64,000 bases of DNA from Sporisorium sorghi (lineage: Eukaryota; Basidiomycota; Ustilaginomycetes; Ustilaginales; Ustilaginaceae). Positions 28,903 through 38,992 of this stretch are shown here, piece by piece. Positions within the stretch are counted from its first letter, which is position 1; every line of letters starts with the position of its first letter. The position numbers and the translations under genes were made by a program. The notes under the pieces are model-generated. The model saw only the letters and a program-made list of their open reading frames with translations, was not told where the DNA came from and did no database searches. Location: positions 81,487 through 145,486 of the forward strand of contig JALCCG010000017.1 of NCBI GenBank assembly GCA_023212695.1, written 5' to 3'.

Positions 28903-30027
28903 ATGAGCTCAGTCAAGGGCAAGAAAGCTGACCACAAGGGCAAACGAAAGTTCGATCAAGTCACAAGCCAAACGCATCAAGACGATGACGAACAGCGAGC
29001 CCAACAGATGGCTCAGCTCGAAGCACTAGGCAATGCGTTCCTGTCCTCGTTCGATCTGCCATCAGCAAGCAGCTCAACAGCGCTAGATTTGGAGGAGAAC
29101 TCATCAGCAAAGAAGAGGCTATCGAGCAAAAAGCGCAAGCGTCTCTCAGAGCAGCAAGCTCCGACCGCGAAAGATGACGGCGACGTCAACGAATCGATAG
29201 CTAGAGAGCAGGACGAGATGGATGTGCTGTTCGGAACCAAGCAGAAGCTCTCTTCCACGTCTGATGCCTCGAGTGGAACAGCGAGCAGCTCAAAGCATGC
29301 AGGCAGTAGTAGCAAGAAGAAGGCACCCAAATCCAGAGTAGTGGAGACGGTGGTGTTTGGCGGCGAAACGCGACCCGACGCCGACGAGCTGCGAGAAGCC
29401 AAGAAGGGCTGGAAGGCGTTCATGTCGTCCAAGATCGACAAGATTGCCCTCGAGGACCGAGCTGCCGCCGCCAAGCTGACCACGGCCGAGGAAGAAGAAG
29501 AGAAACAACTCGTTGCCAATGATCGACTCCTTTCAGAACTGCTCTCCACCACGCTCTTTGCACCAGGCACGGGTACCACCTCCAAAGGCAAATCGAACCT
29601 ATCCTCCAACGACACGATCGCGCGCATCATGGAGCTCTCCGCCACGGACGCACAGCGCAAAGGCCAGGCGGTCGGACGCGGGTGGGGCGAGAACGAGCTG
29701 AAGCGCCAGCAGCTGTCCAAGGCGCCTGCGGCCATTCGGCAGGGGATGCGCAAAGCGGCGGGAGAGAGGAGGGAGAAGGAGAGGGAGAAGGCCAAGGAGC
29801 TGGGCACGTGGCATCCGTCGCTCAAGCAGGCGTACTCGAACCAGGCGACCGCCACAGAGATGGGGCTCAAGAAGGACACGAGGAAGCGACAGCGCGGGTT
29901 GGGCATGGGCATTGGAAAGTTCCAGGGTGGCATGCTGAAGCTGTCTTCGCAGGAGATATCGAAGGTGAATGGCAAGTCGGGCTCCTCGTCGTCGTCGTCG
30001 AAGGGCGGTAAGGGGAGACGCAAGTAG
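28903..30027 (+). CDS. FAF1: 40S ribosome assembly factor Faf1-like
   Basis: Predicted 374-residue basic nucleolar protein. The order of short motifs follows yeast Faf1 (forty S assembly factor): an N-terminal LEALGNAFLSSF, a central ETVVFGGE strand, NDRLLSELL, then KAPAAIRQGMRKA and a C-terminal RKRQRGLGMGIGKFQGGML-KLSSQEISKVNG followed by a Lys/Arg tail. Yeast Faf1 acts in 18S rRNA maturation at the A0, A1 and A2 sites. Most of the protein is charged and low in complexity, so the family call rests on motif order rather than strong identity. Length (374 against 346 in yeast) fits. It shares a promoter with PET127 and lies in a window with other ribosome biogenesis genes (LAS1, RPL6). Confidence 0.72.
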   Translation: MSSVKGKKADHKGKRKFDQVTSQTHQDDDEQRAQQMAQLEALGNAFLSSFDLPSASSSTALDLEENSSAKKRLSSKKRKRLSEQQAPTAKDDGDVNESIAREQDEMDVLFGTKQKLSSTSDASSGTASSSKHAGSSSKKKAPKSRVVETVVFGGETRPDADELREAKKGWKAFMSSKIDKIALEDRAAAAKLTTAEEEEEKQLVANDRLLSELLSTTLFAPGTGTTSKGKSNLSSNDTIARIMELSATDAQRKGQAVGRGWGENELKRQQLSKAPAAIRQGMRKAAGERREKEREKAKELGTWHPSLKQAYSNQATATEMGLKKDTRKRQRGLGMGIGKFQGGMLKLSSQEISKVNGKSGSSSSSSKGGKGRRK

Positions 30028-30608
30028 AGGACGAGACAGTGCGAGCTATCATTTGGAAGAAGCGGCAAGTTGTGTGGGGTGCGACAATGGCAGCAGCGAA
30101 GGATCTCGACTTGCCATGATCAAGGCAGGGTTCTTCCATGAGCCTTTTTCACGCTGTTGATTCAGGGACAAGTTTCAACGACTCTGCCAGACACCGGTCC
30201 CCGCTTCACTCGTTGTGCATCGAGACAAAAGTCGGAGCGGATGAGCTCGCGAGCATGTGCTCGCATCGCTAGCCTCCAATATCTCGCACTTGGCAACGCC
30301 GAAAAAACGTACCGTCGTCATTATGCCCCCCCCCCATCCTCTGCCAAGCACATAGGGGCGATCCGGGACACCACCATCACTAGCAAGGAACGGGCGGCTA
30401 AGCGGAAGCTCAATCCAACATCGCCGGGCGCGATGGTACAGGATGAAAACATCAAGGCGACTTTAGAGGATCGCCAAGCGACACGAAAAGGTCACTTTGT
30501 AGATCCTGTGCGGGCAAAGATCGACAGCTAGAAGAGACGATGGCGGTCTGGACCAACAAAACAATTATTACATCACCTTACACCAGCAACCATGGCGGAG
30601 TTTTTCTT

Positions 30609-30642
<34 letters not shown>

Positions 30643-32180
30643 CCTTTGACCCCGTTTGCCGAAGTTGAGTGAAACAAAGTGGTTGTTGAAGATCCCACCA
30701 CCACAATGTGAAAGGCTGATCGAGATGACAGTGGAGACGGAGGCCGGCTCTTTTGGATCGATGCCACATGCGTATTGCTGACGAGAGGTCGATTGTGAAA
30801 AGATCTCGAAAGCATAGTGCGCGGACAGCATGCGATGCGACGCCGAGATTCGAAAAGAGCATGCCTTATGCATTTCAGGCCTCAGACTGCGAATCACGAG
30901 GTCCTTTTGCTTAAGCATCCCACGTTCCAGCAGCAACGAGAGAGCACGTAGACGCCCCTCACCACCAGAGAAAGACAGAGAATCTTAGGACCCTGGCTGG
31001 CTTCGGATTGCCGATGATCAAGGGTTGAGACAAAAAATAAAATAATAATAAAATCGCGCGTCGTGAAGGCCAAGCAAAAACACTCAATGAATGACAAGGG
31101 AGGTTGCATCAGGAAAGAGGTTTCGCTCGCTCGCTCGCTCGCTTCGGCATTCAACGTCAGCGGTGGGCGGATCTGGTTGCCGTCTGTTTCGTTTGTGTGG
31201 GCTGCACCCTTATTGTTGGTGAGAGCTCAAGATCCTGGGCAACCACACGTTGACTGCACTCTCGGAACCGTTTCCGCCGTGGATTGGCACACCTGTCTTC
31301 GATGATCGGAAGCATGACGAGCAGCGAAAGTGCGGGAGAGGAGGAGAGAGGCAGAGTCGGTCAGGGTCCGTGCCGAGCCAGAGTCACATTTCGTGATTTC
31401 AGGCGTGGCTGTTTTACAGTAATTTAACTTAGCGAGAGTTTGTTTCGGCTCGCTTTTGACTTGAGTGAGAATTGTCGGTGGGACCGACTGAGCTTGTGTG
31501 GCCTTCATCTCGTAACTGTGGCCTTTGACACGAATCTCTGACCTTGCAAATGCAGTCGATGGCAACGCAAAAAGGCTCACAGCATTGCGGTCTCGCTCTT
31601 TTTCCCTCTCGTTCTCTCCGACAGTGTGCAAACAACCCGCGATCGGTCGGAGCTCAGAGTCGGACGTGCATCTCGTCGAGACTTCTGCATCGGCGCGCCT
31701 TTGCCTCTCTCTCTCTCTCTCTCTCTCCGCGTGCTCTGCTCTGCTCTGCTCTGCTCAGCTCAGCTGAGCCTTTGCTGATTCTTGATTGGCTTCAAGCAGA
31801 AACAACTCCTCCTCCTCCTCGTCCTCGTCCTCGTCGTCGTCCTTGACAGCTTGCTTTCTCGCCATCATCTTCCCCCTCGTCGACGTCGAGCAGCCCAGTC
31901 TGCACATCTCGCGGCTACACCAACCGCACCGACGCTCGACTCCACCGTTCTGCTTGCTCTGCCTCGGCTTTGGCTCAGCTTGCTCGTCTAGGCGACCATC
32001 AGCTGCAACCTCGCTACAACCACCACAAAACCAACTCTGCGCAATGGCTCGATCGTCCTAAACGTCGTCTTTCGCTTTGCGCCCCCCCCTTCCGTCTCTA
32101 CCAGCCCCCACGCTTGGCGCGAAGCCAGAGCTGCTCAACCAGTCTTTTCCCATCCCCACAACCCTTGATACCAGGCCAAC
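30028..32180. other. Intergenic region with T32 tract
   Basis: No gene I can support. It holds a T32 tract (30611-30642), an AAT/AAAT-rich stretch near 31033-31053, a GCTC run near 31125-31142, a CT microsatellite (31705-31727) and five GCTCT units ending in the palindrome GCTCAGCTGAGC near 31758-31769. One open frame, 30157-30531 on the plus strand (124 codons), has no recognisable motif. The last 300 bases are the pyrimidine-rich leader of the next gene. Confidence 0.5.
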
Positions 32181-33109
32181 ATGGGTGCTTGCATGTCCTC
32201 AAAAGCCGTGGAGGCCGAACAAGTCACCCCTCCACCTCATCCACAGGCAAGGCGAGTCTGGCTCGTCTCCACCCCTGTCGATTCCAGGGATGTACCCCTC
32301 GACCTCGTCGGCATCGACGCCGATGGTCTCAAAGCTGCCATGCGCAATCGTGGCCTCGAAACAGAGCACTGGGCCTTGAAGGTCGATCCACAGTCCAGCG
32401 ACAAGTCCGAGCCCGGCATCTTTGACATCACCGTCCAAGCCGGCAATCTGGTCTCGCAGGTTCATTCCACTTCCAGCCCCTATTGGAGGGGCATCACCCG
32501 TCGTGTGGCTATCGGATGGACCCTCTGGACGGACCAAGAGATTGTCCAAGCCTGCAAGCTTCTCATCCAGGCGCGACCCAAGTACGACGGCCGCACCAAC
32601 AACTCGCAGATGCTCGCACGCCTATTGGGCCGTCACATTGACTTTGCCCCGCCCTCGGCTCAGCAGACCGAGACGACGACGACGACGACAACGACGACGA
32701 CGACGACGACCAACACCACCGCCACGAGCCCCAGTGGCAGCATCCTCAAGGCCGAGTCGGCGGCGCACGATGCTGCTTTGACACCCGCCAACAATCGCTC
32801 CCAGATGACGCTTGTCTCGGGTGCACAGAGTCAGCGCAGTCAGTCGATCGAGTCGGATGCCAACGAGCTCAAAGCCGGCTCGGACATCAACGTCTCTCGC
32901 GTCCCAGCTAGCATCCGAAATAGTCAGAGGATGAGTGCCGCTCGTCCTCCTCTCATCCACCTGTCCACCGCTCCCTCCGCGGCGGCCTCCGAGATGGGCA
33001 CTCTGGCGCGACCCACACTGCAGCGATCGGCAGAGACCGATTCGGGTGCGTCGTCGCCGACCGGTTCGGTGCGCAAGTCGCTTCCAGCGCAGTCGCGACA
33101 CTTGCAGTC

Positions 33110-33147
<38 letters not shown>

Positions 33148-33863
33148 CGTCATCATCGTCGCCGCTCAACCCAGCTTACCGCACGCATCGTCAGACCGCC
33201 TCCGAAATCCGCACAGTTGGACGTGCACGCACCCATTCGGACGCCACGGCTGTTTATGCCACTATGGGCGCTGCCGACCGTCGCATGACGATGGACGGTA
33301 GTGTGCGCATGCCTCGTACTTCTCGTCGGCGGAGTGAGGCTCCTGCCGAGTGGCTGGCCGAGATGCCGAGTGGTGTCGGGAACGATGTGCGCTTCAGCTC
33401 GGTGCGCTCTCGATCCGGTCCCGGGCGCGACGCGCGTCGTGAGTCCGTCCTGAGTTTGGGCGGTGGTGGCATGATGGCTTCGCCGTCGATGGGTACTTGG
33501 GGTGCGCACTCGGGCTTCCCTGCCTCGCCGTCGATGGTCGGTGGGTTGCCGACGATGCCGAGCATGCCGATGGCGGGCTTCGGTGCTCCCCCGCAGATGG
33601 GTATGGGCATGCTGCCTCCCCCTAGCCCGTCGATGATGTTCCACCCCGGTGCGCTTCAGGTGCCCATGCCGTATTTCGCAACGCCGCAGATGCCGTTCTT
33701 GCCATCCATGCCCATGCTCGCCCCGCCCTCGCCCGGGTTCCACTCGCATGCTTCCAGCGGCGTGCCCACTCCACCGGAGAGCCCGCACTTGTCGACCACG
33801 CATCTGCCAAAGTCGTACGTTCCCGAGATCATGTTCAGTCCCCCTCAGTCGCAGAGGGGTTGA
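32181..33863 (+). CDS. Putative N-myristoylated protein with LRAT/NlpC-like domain lacking the Cys
   Basis: Predicted 560-residue protein I cannot name. It begins MGACMSSK, matching the N-myristoylation rule (Gly2, Ser6) with Cys4 as a possible palmitoylation site, so membrane attachment is likely. Residues about 24-155 resemble circularly permuted papain-fold (LRAT/NlpC-P60-like) proteins: His63 in TEHWALKV, a D-x-x-V strand near 82, SPYWRGI, and YDGRTNNSQMLARLL, where the usual NNCQ nucleophile Cys is Ser142. It may therefore be a pseudoenzyme. After residue 165 come a Thr run (ACG/ACA repeat), Ser-rich regions, a poly-Gln tract of about 12 (near residue 312), and a Met/Pro/Gly-rich C-terminus ending VPTPPESPHLS and FSPPQSQRG. 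Single exon; start chosen at the first ATG because it creates the lipidation motif. Confidence 0.6.
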
Positions 33864-34301
33864 TTTGTCGTTTTTAGCAGTCGTTCGTTTGTTTTTAGCA
33901 GGACAGTTTTCTTTTTGCACGCACACCAGATGAAGAATCATACCCTCGTTTCTTGATGTGATGACCGGGAGAGAGAGACGGAGGGGGGTGAGCGGGAAAA
34001 AGAGGGTGTGGGAGGGCCATATTGAGCGAAGAGGAGGATTGAAAGGGCTTGAGTGGCGTGAGAAGGGGTGGTGAGTGTGACTTCTGCGCTCTCTGTCTCT
34101 CTGTCTCTCTCTTTGTTCTTGTCAGACTCTGTTGCGAACAGCATTAAGCAGCTGACAGAGCAGCTCTCTGCAGCGCACATGCTCTTGTACGGATCAGACG
34201 TTTGAAACGGTCTGTCGAGCAGCGTCCCCTCTCTCTCCTACGAATCAGCATTTCGAGATTAGTCTTCCAGACGAGTCTTTGGTGACCGGGTTTTATAGCA
34301 G

Positions 34302-34463
34302 GTCTTTCGAGAGCGGTCTCTCGAGAGAAGACTTTCGAGACAAGCCTTTCGAATCAATCTGTTGAGCCAGTCCGTCGAGCAGGTCCGTCGAGACCAGTCT
34401 TTGCAGACCAGTCGTTCGACACGAGCCGGTCGAGAGGGTCTCTTGAAACAAGCTTTTCAAACC
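34302..34463. repeat. Degenerate 14-bp tandem repeat array
   Basis: About twelve units with a 14-bp period and consensus GTCTTTCGAGACCA. Clear copies start at 34302, 34316, 34330, 34344, 34383, 34397 and 34411, with a few units shortened to 12-13 bp. Looser copies extend left to about 34209. The TCGA core is best conserved. It is 1.2 kb upstream of the acidic-protein gene and 0.4 kb downstream of the myristoylated-protein gene. Confidence 0.8.
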
Positions 34464-34917
34464 TGTGGACTTTGAACATGGCCATCGAACCTCGTCCTGC
34501 AGTCTCCTGATCTCAGTCAAGGTCTGCTGGCCGTCCTAGCCATTCAGCGCACCACTCTGTAGCATGACGACCAGCGTATACGTCGCCTGCAGCTGACCAG
34601 TCTCACTCAGATGCAGTCGTGTCTGGCTCACGGCTCTCCTCTGCTCTTCGACCGTGTCGAGTTGGGAGGAACGCATGGTTCGGTGTTCAATGCTAGGCGT
34701 TCAAACGCTGGCCCCGCCAACAAACGTTGTCGATGTGGTCTGCAAAGCGGTCCTGGTCTCCTGCACAACCTCGGGCGGCCTAGTCGAGGCGTGCCAGATT
34801 CGAGCGAGCCATGTGTGCCGTGTAGCAGAAGGATCGGACGTTGTCGACATCCCGCGACTACATTGCACGATCGGGATCAAGATCGGTCGATCGGGCTGAG
34901 GCGCACTGTTTGGCAGC

Positions 34918-34949
<32 letters not shown>

Positions 34950-35545
34950 CATCATCGCGCAGAGAACCAGAAAGGGAAATATAGAAGTTGTAGTTTTTTT
35001 GTTTTGTTTTTTTTTTTTTTTTGTTTTTTTTGTTTTTTTGTTTTTTCCCATTTTTGGCATTTCTGCATGCCTGCCTTGCTCGCGAGGAAAAGGCTGCTCC
35101 GCATCGGTGCAGTGTGGTCAGTGCGCGCTCTGATGTAAACGCGTCCAGTAAAGCGCTCAGACCAGCCTGCTGATTTTTTTTTCGCCGGTCATGCCAAATT
35201 TGGCACTGCGGGGCCATGCAACTTTTGCCTCCAAGAGTGTGGAAAATGAACCGCCAAAGTGTCGCGTTTCGCTGTGGCGGTCAGTGGGCAAGGGATTTCT
35301 TCGCGTCCGGGGCGGTGCGACGGCGTAGAGTGTGTTTGCTGTGAGGGAGTTGCGACCTGCATACTGGCTGCCCGCCCGTTTTGGGAAAGTGAGAGCCGTG
35401 CTCCTCCACCCCAGCAGCCGCTCTGGTGCCGTTGGTCGCCGGCACCTCTCTTGAACCCTTCTCGACCCTCCATCCTTGTACTTTCCCCATCAACCACCAT
35501 CTAACTACAAGCATCGCCGTATACACGAGCAACCACCTCTCGCTC

Positions 35546-35552
35546 TATAAAA
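35546..35552 (+). promoter_or_regulatory. TATA box of the acidic-protein gene
   Basis: TATAAAA about 90 bp upstream of the ATG at 35638. Assigned from sequence and spacing. Confidence 0.55.
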
Positions 35553-35637
35553 ATCCCCCTCCGCTTGCATCCACAGATTCCAGCCCACCCGCCTCCCACC
35601 TTTGTCCCTTCGAACATCCACACTTTCGTGCACAACA

Positions 35638-36300
35638 ATGACCGACGCAGCCGCCAAGACGAACGCCTCCGAAGCGAACGGGATCGAGGAATCGGTCAAG
35701 GACAACAAGCGCGACGCCGCCAAGGTGTCCGAGAAGGACGCCGCTGAAGAGCTCGCCGACGAGGACGAGGAGGACGAGGAGGACGAAGACTTTGTAAGCA
35801 CGCCATCTTTACCTCAGGAATCTGGTTGAGTAGAACTTACTGACGAAAGCATCTACTGTGTGAATGTGCGATTTGGGCTGTGCTGTGCAGGAGGAAGACG
35901 AGGAGGACGACGAGGAGGGCGACTACGAGGAGGACGACGATGAGGCGGCGGCGGCAGGCGTTGATGACGAGGACGAGGACGACGCTGCGGTCGTAGAGGG
36001 CGACGACGACGAGGTTGACGAAGATGCCGAGGAGGAGGCGCCGCAAGAGTAAGTTTCTCCTTTCCCACCCATTCCCCCTTCCATCCGTATAGCTAAACTC
36101 ACCCTCACCCCGTTCCGCTTTTCTCCTGCAACGCGCTTGCGACACACAGGGAGGACGAAGAAGCCGCCGACGACGACGACGACGAGGAAGCCGCCGAAGA
36201 AGACGAGGAAGACGACGACGAAACCGCCGCAGGAAGCAAGAGGAAAGCCGACGACGAGGGCAACGACGAGGACAGCAAAGCGGCCAAGACCGACGACTGA
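35638..36300 (+). CDS. Prothymosin-like, extremely acidic nuclear protein, three exons
   Basis: Predicted 154-residue protein, about half of it Asp or Glu. Exons are 35638-35793, 35891-36048 and 36150-36300. Intron 1 (97 bp) starts GTAAGC and ends GTGCAG. Intron 2 (101 bp) starts GTAAGT and ends CACACAG. All three exons stay in one acidic frame, and exon ends fall at acidic residues, so the splicing is well supported. The N-terminus is mixed (MTDAAAKTNASEANG), the middle is nearly pure Asp/Glu, and the end (GSKRKADDEG then KAAKTDD) has a short basic signal like the nuclear localisation tail of prothymosin alpha. Such proteins bind histones or other basic proteins. A histone-chaperone role is inference. 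A TATA box lies just upstream. Confidence 0.75.
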
Positions 36301-36693
36301 ACTTTGCCCTCTATCACCTTCCCGCAACCACACCTCCTTTCTTGCGAGACTTGGCCATGCTCCATTCGTTATTGCTCGCTACATCTGTATTGCTTTTCAT
36401 CTCGACGCCTTGGGTGCGAAACATTCACCCGCGTGCTCAGCTTGTCTTTCTCGGTTGTGAGGCGGGGTTCTCTTGTTCGTGGACCGAGTTCTCTCGTTTG
36501 TGAGGGCGAGGGTTCTCTTGTGTGAGTACGGGCGCCAGGCAGCGGACGGCGCTCTGTGAGGCTGGCCGGGTGATGTTCTCCGCAGACTTGCTTTGCTCGC
36601 ACACCCAACGATCACTCTTCGAATGCTATTGATACAGGTTGCACAAACAGTACGAATTGAGTACGGCGTGTCCACAGTCGAGCTGCTGTTGTC
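36301..36693. other. Convergent intergenic region
   Basis: 393 bases between the acidic-protein stop and the LAS1 stop. It contains a short near-repeat (GGTTCTCTTGT and TTCTCTCGTTTGTGAGG around 36467-36525). Probably 3' untranslated sequence. No gene is seen. Confidence 0.5.
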
Positions 36694-38673
36694 CTAGATG
36701 ACCATCAGGTTGGGAATCTTGCCATCGAGGCATCCGAACGGCGTCGGCTTCCACTCTGCGCTTGCCAGCCTCCATCCCGTAGGCATGTTGGACTCTACCC
36801 CGCCATCACCGCTCTCCGGTACGACGTCAGTAGCCGGCCTCGCAGAATCCCCATCCTCGCCATCTTCCTGCGCTTGCTGCTCGCCACCATCCTGCTGCAC
36901 CGCCACCGCCGCCGCCTCCATCTCGGCCAACCGCCTCTGCATAACCTCCAAGTGCGACTCGAACCCGGACTTGTCCTCCTCCCCCTCCTCCTCCTCCTCT
37001 GCCCTACTCTCGATCGCATCCACCCCGCCCTGAGCAGCAACGAAACCCGCCACCCGCAACACAGCCACCAACGGCCCAACCCTCGCCCGCAACTCGGCGT
37101 TCCGCTCGCACAGGAACTCCAACACCGACACAGACCTCGTCGAGCGTACACCGAGACACATCGCGACCACCTCGGTGTCCGTGATGAGCGTTGTGGGCGG
37201 CGGTCTCATTGTCGCCACAGTGCCGGTGTTTGATGCGGGAGGGACGGTGGTGACGAGGTACCGGATCCAGGCTTCGGCTGTGGTGCGGTAGCTGGCGCTG
37301 ACGTGTGCGGACGGTTTCCACGTTTGGCTGCTTGGATCGTCGTCGTCGTCGTCCTGCTCTGCCGAGATAGCTTCGTCGTGACTCGGCTCGTGAATGACAG
37401 CATCGACGAGCTCCTCCACCAAAATCTGCCCAAAGATCGGCCCAAATGTATCGCGCAAATATCCCAGCAACGGCGACCACGTCGCCACAAGTTCGGCGGG
37501 CAGCACGACCGCCTCGCCCCTCGCGTCCCCCGACACCCGCTTGCGCCTCCCCAGCGGCACCAGCCCGCCCGGCCTTACGATCTCATCCACCAACACCGCC
37601 AGCGCCGCCCTTGTGCACTCGTCCACCTCGTCCGGATCCATCACCACCGCGCCCCTCGTCTCGTCATCCTTGCCCTGAGTGCGCGTCTCGATCAGCTGCG
37701 CCGTGTAGCCCGGCTCCAAAGTGCGGAGACGCTGCACACACCCAGCCAGCTGCTTGTACAGCCTGCGGAAGTCGTCTTTCGACTTGTTGGCGAGGCTGCG
37801 ATCGCGTGTCACTTTCTTGGCGAGCTCGCGGTACGATTTGAGTGCGAGGCGGAGGTCGGAGAGGGTTTTGCGGCGGTCCTTGGTTCGTGTTGCTGCTTGT
37901 TGCTCTGCTTCGGCGATGCTGGCAGAGGCGGAAATGTTGCTAGTCGAGGGTGCACCGTTGGCCTGGACAGCGGCGGCGGAGGAAGATTCGGGCCGGTCGA
38001 CGTCCATCGCCTCGCCATCGTTCTGCGCGCGGTCGTGCGTGACGTGACTCGCACTCGGACCCTCAAACAGCTGCGGCACCCAAAAGTGACGGTGCAGCCA
38101 CGCAAGCGCAGCTCCAGCCGCCTGCCTACAAACCCCGATACTCGGCAACTCTTCGTGCGTAGCCGCATGTCGAATCTCGACAAACCACTGCGGCAGCCCA
38201 ATCCTCGCAGCAATCGCCGCGATCGACTGCGCGAACCCTCCTGTCTGATGCGAGTCCACCACGCTGTTCACAAACCGAGTCAGCGCCAGACTGTAGTTAA
38301 GCCTGACGCCCAGCTCGGCGCCTCCTCCCATCTGCTCGAGCGCATAGCGCGGCGACGACGCCGAAGCCTCGCCCAGCGCGGAAGCGGCGATCTGCTGCAT
38401 GGTCTCATCGAGGATGACGCTCTGAACGAGCAGGGCGGTGGTCTCGACGGCAAAAGGGCATGCGGAGCGGTTGATCCACAGCTGGACGGTCGAGAGCGCA
38501 TGGTGGCGCTCGACGGCGCTAAAGGGGCGGTGTGGGTCCAAATAGAGGTTGCGGTAGACGGCGAGCAGGTCGGCGTGGCGCGAGTGAAGGAAGGGTGAGC
38601 GCTTGGGTGGTTTCATTGTGTGAAGATGTGAGTGATGGTGGTAGTGCGTTATAGATGGTTGTTGTGCGGCCAT
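36694..38673 (-). CDS. LAS1: Las1, HEPN endoribonuclease of pre-rRNA processing
   Basis: Predicted 659-residue nucleolar protein. Las1 with Grc3 cuts the ITS2 spacer at site C2 during 60S subunit maturation. The N-terminal domain shows the HEPN catalytic signature R-x4-H as Arg158 and His163 in LPQWFVEIRHAATHEELPS, which closely matches Las1 proteins. Other conserved parts are HADLLAVYRNLYLD near the N-terminus, LNYSLALTRFVNSVVD and CRQAAGAALAWLHRHFW. The remaining 450 residues are less conserved helical sequence with an acidic low-complexity patch (EEEEEGEEDKSG). I chose the ATG at 38673 (MAAQQPSITH); a second Met 19 residues later (MKPPKRSPF) is an equally plausible start. Upstream in-frame sequence is A/T-tract translation. 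Divergent from a J-protein gene. Confidence 0.85.
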   Translation of the reverse strand: MAAQQPSITHYHHHSHLHTMKPPKRSPFLHSRHADLLAVYRNLYLDPHRPFSAVERHHALSTVQLWINRSACPFAVETTALLVQSVILDETMQQIAASALGEASASSPRYALEQMGGGAELGVRLNYSLALTRFVNSVVDSHQTGGFAQSIAAIAARIGLPQWFVEIRHAATHEELPSIGVCRQAAGAALAWLHRHFWVPQLFEGPSASHVTHDRAQNDGEAMDVDRPESSSAAAVQANGAPSTSNISASASIAEAEQQAATRTKDRRKTLSDLRLALKSYRELAKKVTRDRSLANKSKDDFRRLYKQLAGCVQRLRTLEPGYTAQLIETRTQGKDDETRGAVVMDPDEVDECTRAALAVLVDEIVRPGGLVPLGRRKRVSGDARGEAVVLPAELVATWSPLLGYLRDTFGPIFGQILVEELVDAVIHEPSHDEAISAEQDDDDDDPSSQTWKPSAHVSASYRTTAEAWIRYLVTTVPPASNTGTVATMRPPPTTLITDTEVVAMCLGVRSTRSVSVLEFLCERNAELRARVGPLVAVLRVAGFVAAQGGVDAIESRAEEEEEGEEDKSGFESHLEVMQRRLAEMEAAAVAVQQDGGEQQAQEDGEDGDSARPATDVVPESGDGGVESNMPTGWRLASAEWKPTPFGCLDGKIPNLMVI

Positions 38674-38869
38674 TGTCGAGGCCTGTTTTGGAAGCTTCTG
38701 AAGGGGAAAAAAATAAAATAAAATAAAATAGAATAAAAATCGCAATTTTGACACTTCCGCAATCCGAAGAAAAATTTGACTGGCTTAGTTATCACGCACG
38801 CTCACCCAGTCGAGACTCGTGCAACGCCTGCAGACTCAGCAACTCTCGGCACTCACGCGACAACAACAA

Positions 38870-38910
<41 letters not shown>

Positions 38911-38992
38911 CACCTTGCCCTTGACAGCATCGTCGTTCCCCAACAACAACACTCTTCTCCACCATCCCCCTGCCAGTGGCAATTCTCCCATC
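38674..38992. promoter_or_regulatory. Divergent promoter LAS1/J-protein with A37 tract
   Basis: 319 bp containing repeated AAAAT units (38705-38738) and an A37 run (38871-38907) preceded by CAACAACAAC. Promoter function is inferred from the divergent layout. Confidence 0.55.

Larger units (their letters stand above)
33864..35637. other. Intergenic region with 14-bp array and other repeats
   Basis: No supportable gene. Landmarks are a 14-bp tandem array (34302-34463), eight to nine CAG units (about 34920-34948), a T-rich tract with interspersed G (about 34993-35046), and a TATA box for the following acidic-protein gene. ORFs in this stretch only translate repeats. Confidence 0.5.

Noticed and set aside
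30157..30531. 124-codon plus-strand frame downstream of FAF1
   Set aside because: No motif, no clear promoter and no orthologue I recognise; most likely 3' or intergenic sequence.
34611..35138. 175-codon plus-strand frame with poly-Ser and poly-Phe
   Set aside because: It translates a CAG repeat and a T tract and has no conserved portion.
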